Shown: positions 29,803 to 33,421 of the stretch, piece after piece | Numbering within the stretch: the stretch's first letter is position 1 | Layout: every line of letters starts with the position of its first letter | NCBI RefSeq assembly: GCF_024391045.1 | Contig: NZ_JANFCZ010000036.1 | Location: 1 to 33,421, forward strand | DNA from: Pseudarthrobacter sulfonivorans | GTDB lineage: Bacteria > Actinomycetota > Actinomycetes > Actinomycetales > Micrococcaceae | DNA: 33,421 nucleotides | Reading direction: 5' to 3' | Translations under genes and position numbers: made by a program | Notes under the pieces: model-generated | What the model was told of the DNA's origin: nothing | Seen by the model: only the letters and a program-made list of their open reading frames with translations | The model's database searches: none

Positions 29803-31461
29803 ATGACACCGTTGAGCACACCACCGGCACCGCACGCCGGAGACATCCGCAGGACTCCGGGAAGCGAGCACTACGACGCCGACGTCGCGATCGTGGGCGG
29901 CGGGCCGGTGGGAACTCTGCTTGCCCTGCTGCTCGGTCAGCAGGGTCACCGAGTCACGATTGTTGAGAAGTGGCCGGAATTCTACGCACAGCCCCGTGCC
30001 GTGACATTCGACCATGAGATTGCCCGCATCCTCTCGTCGTTGGGAATCGATTCCGAGAACGATCCGGCCATCGGCGTGCATGATGACATTTACTTCTGGA
30101 AGAACGCCGCCGGCCAGACCCTCCTCGAAGTGGACTGGGCGAGCAAGGCCGCATCCGGCTGGCGCACCCGCTACTGGTTCTCCCAGCCCGATCTGGAAAA
30201 GCGGCTGCGCGACATCGCCGCGGCACTGCCCACCGTTCAGCTTCGGCGCGGCTGGGAGGCCACCGGCTTGGAGCAAAAGGAGGATGGCATCCTCCTCAGC
30301 GGATCAGCGAAGACAGCCGACGGCAACGTGGTGGCCGAGCAGATCCGCGCCCGGTATGTCGTCGGCGCCGATGGCGCCAACAGCTTCGTCCGGAAATCCC
30401 TGGGCCTGGACTTTGAGGACCACGGCTTCTTCTTCGACTGGCTGATCCTGGACCTGATCCCTAAAAAACCCATGCATTTCTCGCCGTCCGCCTGGCAGTT
30501 GTGCGATCCCGCCCGCCCGACGACGATCGTGCCCGGCGGCCCCGGACGGCGCCGCTGGGAATTCATGGTGCTCCCCGGCGAATCCCCGGAGGAACTCAGC
30601 TCGCCTGAATCCGCATGGCGCCTGCTGGAGCCGTGGAACGTCACCCCTGACGACGCCGAGCTGGAACGCTCCGCCGTTTACCAGTTCCAGGCCCGCTGGG
30701 CCGAGAACTGGCGCAACGGCCGCGGCCTGATCGCCGGCGACGCAGCCCACCTTATGCCGCCCTTCGCAGGCGAGGGCATGTGCGCCGGGCTACGCGATTC
30801 GGTCGCACTGGCCTGGCGCCTGGACCTCATCCTGAACGGCAAGGCCGGTGACGCACTGCTGGATTCCTACGGCGAGGAGCGCAAGGGCCACGTCCGGCAC
30901 TACATCGACTTTTCCATGGACCTGGGCAAAATCATCTGCATCGCCGACCCCGCTGAAGCAGCAGAGCGCGACCGCCGCATGATCGCCGAACATGCCGCCT
31001 CCGACGGAGTGCCGGTGGACACCGACATCGCCTCCCTCGGACCCGGCCTCTGGCGTGCCGGAGATGCCCACGCCGGTGAACTCTCCGTTCAGGGCGTCGT
31101 GGAAGCCAACGGCCGCACCGGACGGTTCGACGATGTCGTCGGCCGCGGCTGGACCGTGCTGGGACGCGGGATTTCCACGGCGGAAATGCTCACCGAGCCC
31201 CAGCATGAACAGCTGAACTACTTGGGCGGACGCTGCGTCCGGATCGGTGCCCCGGGAACCGAATGTGACGTCGTCGACGTGGAAGGAATCTATACCAAAT
31301 GGTTCGATGACCTGGACATCAATTTCGTCGTCGTACGTCCGGACTTCTACGTAGCGGCCACCGCCGCCAGCCCCGCCGCACTGCGCGATTCCGTGGACGC
31401 CCTGTTTGGAGGCCTCACCCTCGGCACCTCCGCCCTGACCCAGCTGACCACAACGAAGTGA
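29803..31461 (+). CDS. rolH: FAD-dependent aromatic monooxygenase (resorcinol hydroxylase, MhpA-like)
   Basis: A 552-aa flavoprotein hydroxylase. The dinucleotide motif is VAIVGGGPVGTLLALLLGQQ (residues 32-37 are GGGPVG). The DG motif is VVGADGANSFVRKSLGLDF near residue 188, and the GD motif is GLIAGDAAHLMPPFAGEGMC near residue 310. The C-terminal thioredoxin-like region is present. The family (MhpA, resorcinol and phenol hydroxylases) uses NAD(P)H and O2 to hydroxylate aromatic rings. The two genes after it encode hydroxyquinol cleavage and maleylacetate reduction, which points to resorcinol to hydroxyquinol conversion. SD GAGGAAG precedes the ATG. The symbol rolH follows C. glutamicum synteny. 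Confidence 0.88.
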   Translation: MTPLSTPPAPHAGDIRRTPGSEHYDADVAIVGGGPVGTLLALLLGQQGHRVTIVEKWPEFYAQPRAVTFDHEIARILSSLGIDSENDPAIGVHDDIYFWKNAAGQTLLEVDWASKAASGWRTRYWFSQPDLEKRLRDIAAALPTVQLRRGWEATGLEQKEDGILLSGSAKTADGNVVAEQIRARYVVGADGANSFVRKSLGLDFEDHGFFFDWLILDLIPKKPMHFSPSAWQLCDPARPTTIVPGGPGRRRWEFMVLPGESPEELSSPESAWRLLEPWNVTPDDAELERSAVYQFQARWAENWRNGRGLIAGDAAHLMPPFAGEGMCAGLRDSVALAWRLDLILNGKAGDALLDSYGEERKGHVRHYIDFSMDLGKIICIADPAEAAERDRRMIAEHAASDGVPVDTDIASLGPGLWRAGDAHAGELSVQGVVEANGRTGRFDDVVGRGWTVLGRGISTAEMLTEPQHEQLNYLGGRCVRIGAPGTECDVVDVEGIYTKWFDDLDINFVVVRPDFYVAATAASPAALRDSVDALFGGLTLGTSALTQLTTTK

Positions 31462-31472
31462 AGGAACCACAC

Positions 31473-32549
31473 ATGAGCCTGACTTTTGACCACGTAACCT
31501 TGGGCCAGCGGGTCCTGTTCGGCACCGGCAATGCCGCAGCGAACCTCGCCGCGGAAGTCACCCGGCTGGGTGCGAATCGGGTGATGGTGATCGCCTCGGA
31601 CTTCGAAACGCCAATGGCCCGCACCGTCGCCGCCGACATCGACGTCGCCCTGTGGCACCACGACGTCGTCATGCACGTCCCCATCGGGGTCGCCGAAAAG
31701 GCCCGGGCCGCGGCCGCCGAGCACGGCATTGACCTGCTGGTCTGCGTCGGTGGAGGCTCGACGACGGGACTCGCCAAGGCAATCGCCATGACATCCCGCC
31801 TGCCGATCATCGCCGTGCCCACCACCTACGCCGGCTCCGAAGCGACGAACGTGTGGGGCCTGACCGAGGCAGCCCGGAAAACCACCGGCGTGGACGACGC
31901 GGTGCTGCCCGTCACCGTCATCTACGACGCCGCCCTGACCCTTTCCCTGCCCGTGGACATGTCCGTCGCGTCCGGCCTGAACGGCATGGCTCACTGCATC
32001 GACTCCATGTGGGGCCCCCGGGTGGACCCGATCAATCAGGCCCTCGGGGCCGAAGGAATCCGCGCCCTCAGCCAGGGCCTGCCCCTCATCACCGAAGACC
32101 CCTCAAGTGTGGAAGGCCGCGAGCAGGCCCTCTACGGCGCCTACCTCTCCGCCGTCGCGTTCGCCTCCGCCGGGTCCGGGATTCACCACAAGATCTGCCA
32201 CGTCCTCGGCGGCACCTTCAATCTGCCCCACGCCCAGACCCACGCCACCGTACTCCCCTACGTCCTGGCGTTCAACGCCCCCGCCGCGCCCGACGCCGAA
32301 GCCCGGATCGCCGCAGCCTTTGGGACCGCGGATGCCCTGACCGGACTCCAGGACCTCCGCAAACGCCTCGACGCCCCCAAAGCACTAAAGGTTTACGGCT
32401 TCACCGCGGACGGGATCGCGAAAGCGGCCGAGATCATCCTCCCCGCCGTCCCGGCATCCAACCCGCGCCCTGCCACCACACAGAACCTCACCCGCCTCCT
32501 GGAAGCGGCCCTCACCGGCGAGGACCCGAGGGTCCTTCTGGACCTCTGA
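31473..32549 (+). CDS. rolM: Maleylacetate reductase
   Basis: A 358-aa iron-alcohol-dehydrogenase-fold enzyme of the usual family length. The NAD-binding loop is VCVGGGSTTGLAKAIAMTSR (about residues 90-110), followed by AVPTTYAGSEATNVWGLTE. The metal/active-site region has GMAHCIDSMWG, SGIHHKICHVLGGTFNLPHA and the AQTHATVLPYV segment with conserved His. It reduces maleylacetate to 3-oxoadipate with NAD(P)H. Start at 31473 was chosen because AAGGAA lies 6 nt before it and a possible in-frame GTG at 31458 overlaps the previous stop codon. The gene starts 11 nt after the monooxygenase stop. Confidence 0.92.
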   Translation: MSLTFDHVTLGQRVLFGTGNAAANLAAEVTRLGANRVMVIASDFETPMARTVAADIDVALWHHDVVMHVPIGVAEKARAAAAEHGIDLLVCVGGGSTTGLAKAIAMTSRLPIIAVPTTYAGSEATNVWGLTEAARKTTGVDDAVLPVTVIYDAALTLSLPVDMSVASGLNGMAHCIDSMWGPRVDPINQALGAEGIRALSQGLPLITEDPSSVEGREQALYGAYLSAVAFASAGSGIHHKICHVLGGTFNLPHAQTHATVLPYVLAFNAPAAPDAEARIAAAFGTADALTGLQDLRKRLDAPKALKVYGFTADGIAKAAEIILPAVPASNPRPATTQNLTRLLEAALTGEDPRVLLDL

Positions 32550-32561
32550 CCGAATCCCGGC

Positions 32562-32583
32562 GACCGGGCCACGCGGCCCGGTC
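32562..32583 (+). other. Intra-operon hairpin between rolM and rolD
   Basis: GACCGGGCC (32562-32570) and GGCCCGGTC (32575-32583) form a perfect 9-bp stem with loop ACGC. It lies in the 83-nt gap between the two genes, without a T-run, so it may tune mRNA stability rather than end transcription. Confidence 0.6.
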
Positions 32584-32632
32584 ACCGGACCAGTCGCCGT
32601 CGCCATTCCCCCGGAAAACACAGGAGTACAGC

Positions 32633-33421
32633 ATGTCCCACACCACCGAAACCAAGCCCACCACCGCCGGTGCGTCCATCAGCCCGGAACAAAAAGCCGT
32701 CGAACAAACACTCGTGGACACCGTCGTCGCGTCCTTCGACAGAACCCCGGATCCCCGCCTCAAAGAAATCATGCAGTCCCTGACCCGGCACCTGCACAAC
32801 TTCGTCCGCGAAGTCCGGCTCACCGAAGCCGAATGGGACAAAGGAATCGAATTCCTCACCGCATCCGGCCACATCACCGACGACAAACGCCAGGAATTCA
32901 TCCTCCTCTCCGACGTCCTGGGCCTGTCCATGCAGACCATCGCCATCAACAACCCCGCCCACACCGGCACCCTCCCCGCCACCGAAGCCACCGTCTTCGG
33001 CCCCTTCTTCCTCGAGGACGCCCCCGAAATCCCCCTCGGCGGCGACATCGCCGGCGGCGCGGCAGGCCAGCCCTGCTGGATCGAGGGCACCGTCACCGAC
33101 ACCAACGGCACCCCCGTCCCCGGAGCCAGGATCGAAGTCTGGGAAGCCGACGAAGACGGCTTCTACGACGTCCAGTACACCGACCAGCGCGTCGCCGGCC
33201 GGGCCCACCTCTTCGCCGACGCGGAAGGCAGGTACTCCTTCTGGGGACTCACCCCCACCCCCTACCCCATCCCCCACGACGGACCCGTCGGCAAAATGCT
33301 CGAATCAGTCGGCCGCTCCCCCGTCCGCGCCGCACACCTGCACTTCATGGTCACAGCCCCTGGCCTCCGGACCCTCGTGACCCACATCTTCGTCGAAGGC
33401 GACCCCCAGATCGAGATCGGC
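32633..33421 (+). CDS. rolD: Hydroxyquinol 1,2-dioxygenase (partial, cut by window end)
   Basis: The first 263 residues of an intradiol dioxygenase; the family is about 290-300 aa, so about 30 residues lie beyond position 33421. The metal ligands are Y178 (DEDGFYDVQY), Y211 (TPTPYPIPHDGPVG), H235 and H237 (RAAHLHFMV). Their spacings (33, 24 and 2 residues) equal those of the Nocardioides simplex hydroxyquinol dioxygenase ligands Y164, Y197, H221 and H223. The N-terminal helical linker domain (residues 1-110, with LHNFVREVRLTEAEWDKGIE) is that of class I intradiol enzymes. It cleaves hydroxyquinol to maleylacetate, the substrate of the enzyme encoded just upstream. SD AGGAG precedes the ATG. 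No stop codon occurs in frame to the window end. Confidence 0.93.
   Translation, partial: MSHTTETKPTTAGASISPEQKAVEQTLVDTVVASFDRTPDPRLKEIMQSLTRHLHNFVREVRLTEAEWDKGIEFLTASGHITDDKRQEFILLSDVLGLSMQTIAINNPAHTGTLPATEATVFGPFFLEDAPEIPLGGDIAGGAAGQPCWIEGTVTDTNGTPVPGARIEVWEADEDGFYDVQYTDQRVAGRAHLFADAEGRYSFWGLTPTPYPIPHDGPVGKMLESVGRSPVRAAHLHFMVTAPGLRTLVTHIFVEGDPQIEIG

Noticed and set aside
32512..33277. Minus-strand open frames over the dioxygenase gene (199 and 231 aa)
   Set aside because: They are antisense shadows of the plus-strand dioxygenase, whose metal ligands and spacing are unmistakable; the real gene is open to the window end.
1..33421. CRISPR array, tRNA, rRNA, insertion sequence or integrase
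   Set aside because: I found no regularly spaced repeats of CRISPR type, no tRNA-like cloverleaf that I could recognise, and no transposase or integrase motif. A tRNA search was not possible here.

Overview
The window is high-GC DNA (strong G/C bias at third codon positions) from an actinobacterium. The gene content fits a soil Micrococcaceae such as Arthrobacter, Pseudarthrobacter or Paenarthrobacter: an ECF sigma factor with a DGPF partner, a DinB/mycothiol-transferase-like DUF664 protein, Excalibur-domain surface proteins, an MGT-type glycosyltransferase and a rol-type resorcinol cluster. Genus is an inference. No rRNA, tRNA, transposase, CRISPR array or phage gene was seen, so this reads as chromosomal accessory DNA rather than a mobile island.

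Layout. (1) 85-3466, minus strand: an orphan helical protein, an ECF42-like sigma factor translationally coupled to a DGPF/YciI protein, and a fusion of a cysteine cluster to pentapeptide repeats. (2) 3803-5344, plus strand: a DUF998-like membrane protein and a DUF6308-like protein. (3) 5386-10776, minus strand: a six-gene redox cluster (cupin, carboxymuconolactone-decarboxylase-like, two aldo/keto reductases, zinc alcohol dehydrogenase, MFS exporter) divergent from an XRE/MmyB-type regulator at 10878-11756. (4) 11844-13558: an MGT glycosyltransferase and a GYD-domain protein. (5) 13978-16030: two adjacent surface genes that both end in an Excalibur domain, a PASTA lipoprotein and a membrane-anchored HNH/DUF1524 nuclease. 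(6) 16340-18780: a methyltransferase and a GNAT acetyltransferase that both seem to have lost their middle in frame, then an SDR coupled to a DUF1232 protein. (7) 18839-22353: SGNH lipoprotein, DUF1345 protein, a GntR/DUF1648-DUF5808 pair, and a small cupin. (8) 22479-27376, minus strand: glutathione-independent formaldehyde dehydrogenase (strong terminator), D-2-hydroxyacid dehydrogenase, DUF664 protein, zinc-ribbon protein, VOC protein and SRPBCC protein. (9) 27533-33421: a rol-type resorcinol catabolic locus: AAHS-family transporter, divergent TetR regulator (RolR-like), then monooxygenase (RolH-like), maleylacetate reductase (RolM-like) and hydroxyquinol 1,2-dioxygenase (RolD-like, cut by the window end).

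How the genes work together. The clearest pathway is region 9: uptake of an aromatic acid or resorcinol precursor, hydroxylation to hydroxyquinol, intradiol cleavage to maleylacetate, and reduction to 3-oxoadipate. A 17-bp motif (CTTGCT-Y-A-N-T-N-TTGAGA) occurs in both the rolR-rolH intergenic region and the transporter leader, suggesting one regulator controls both units. Region 3 looks like an inducible carbonyl/quinone detoxification and efflux unit under its divergent regulator. Region 5 is the best candidate for an undescribed system: a surface nuclease and a wall-associated lipoprotein sharing a C-terminal calcium-binding-like module.
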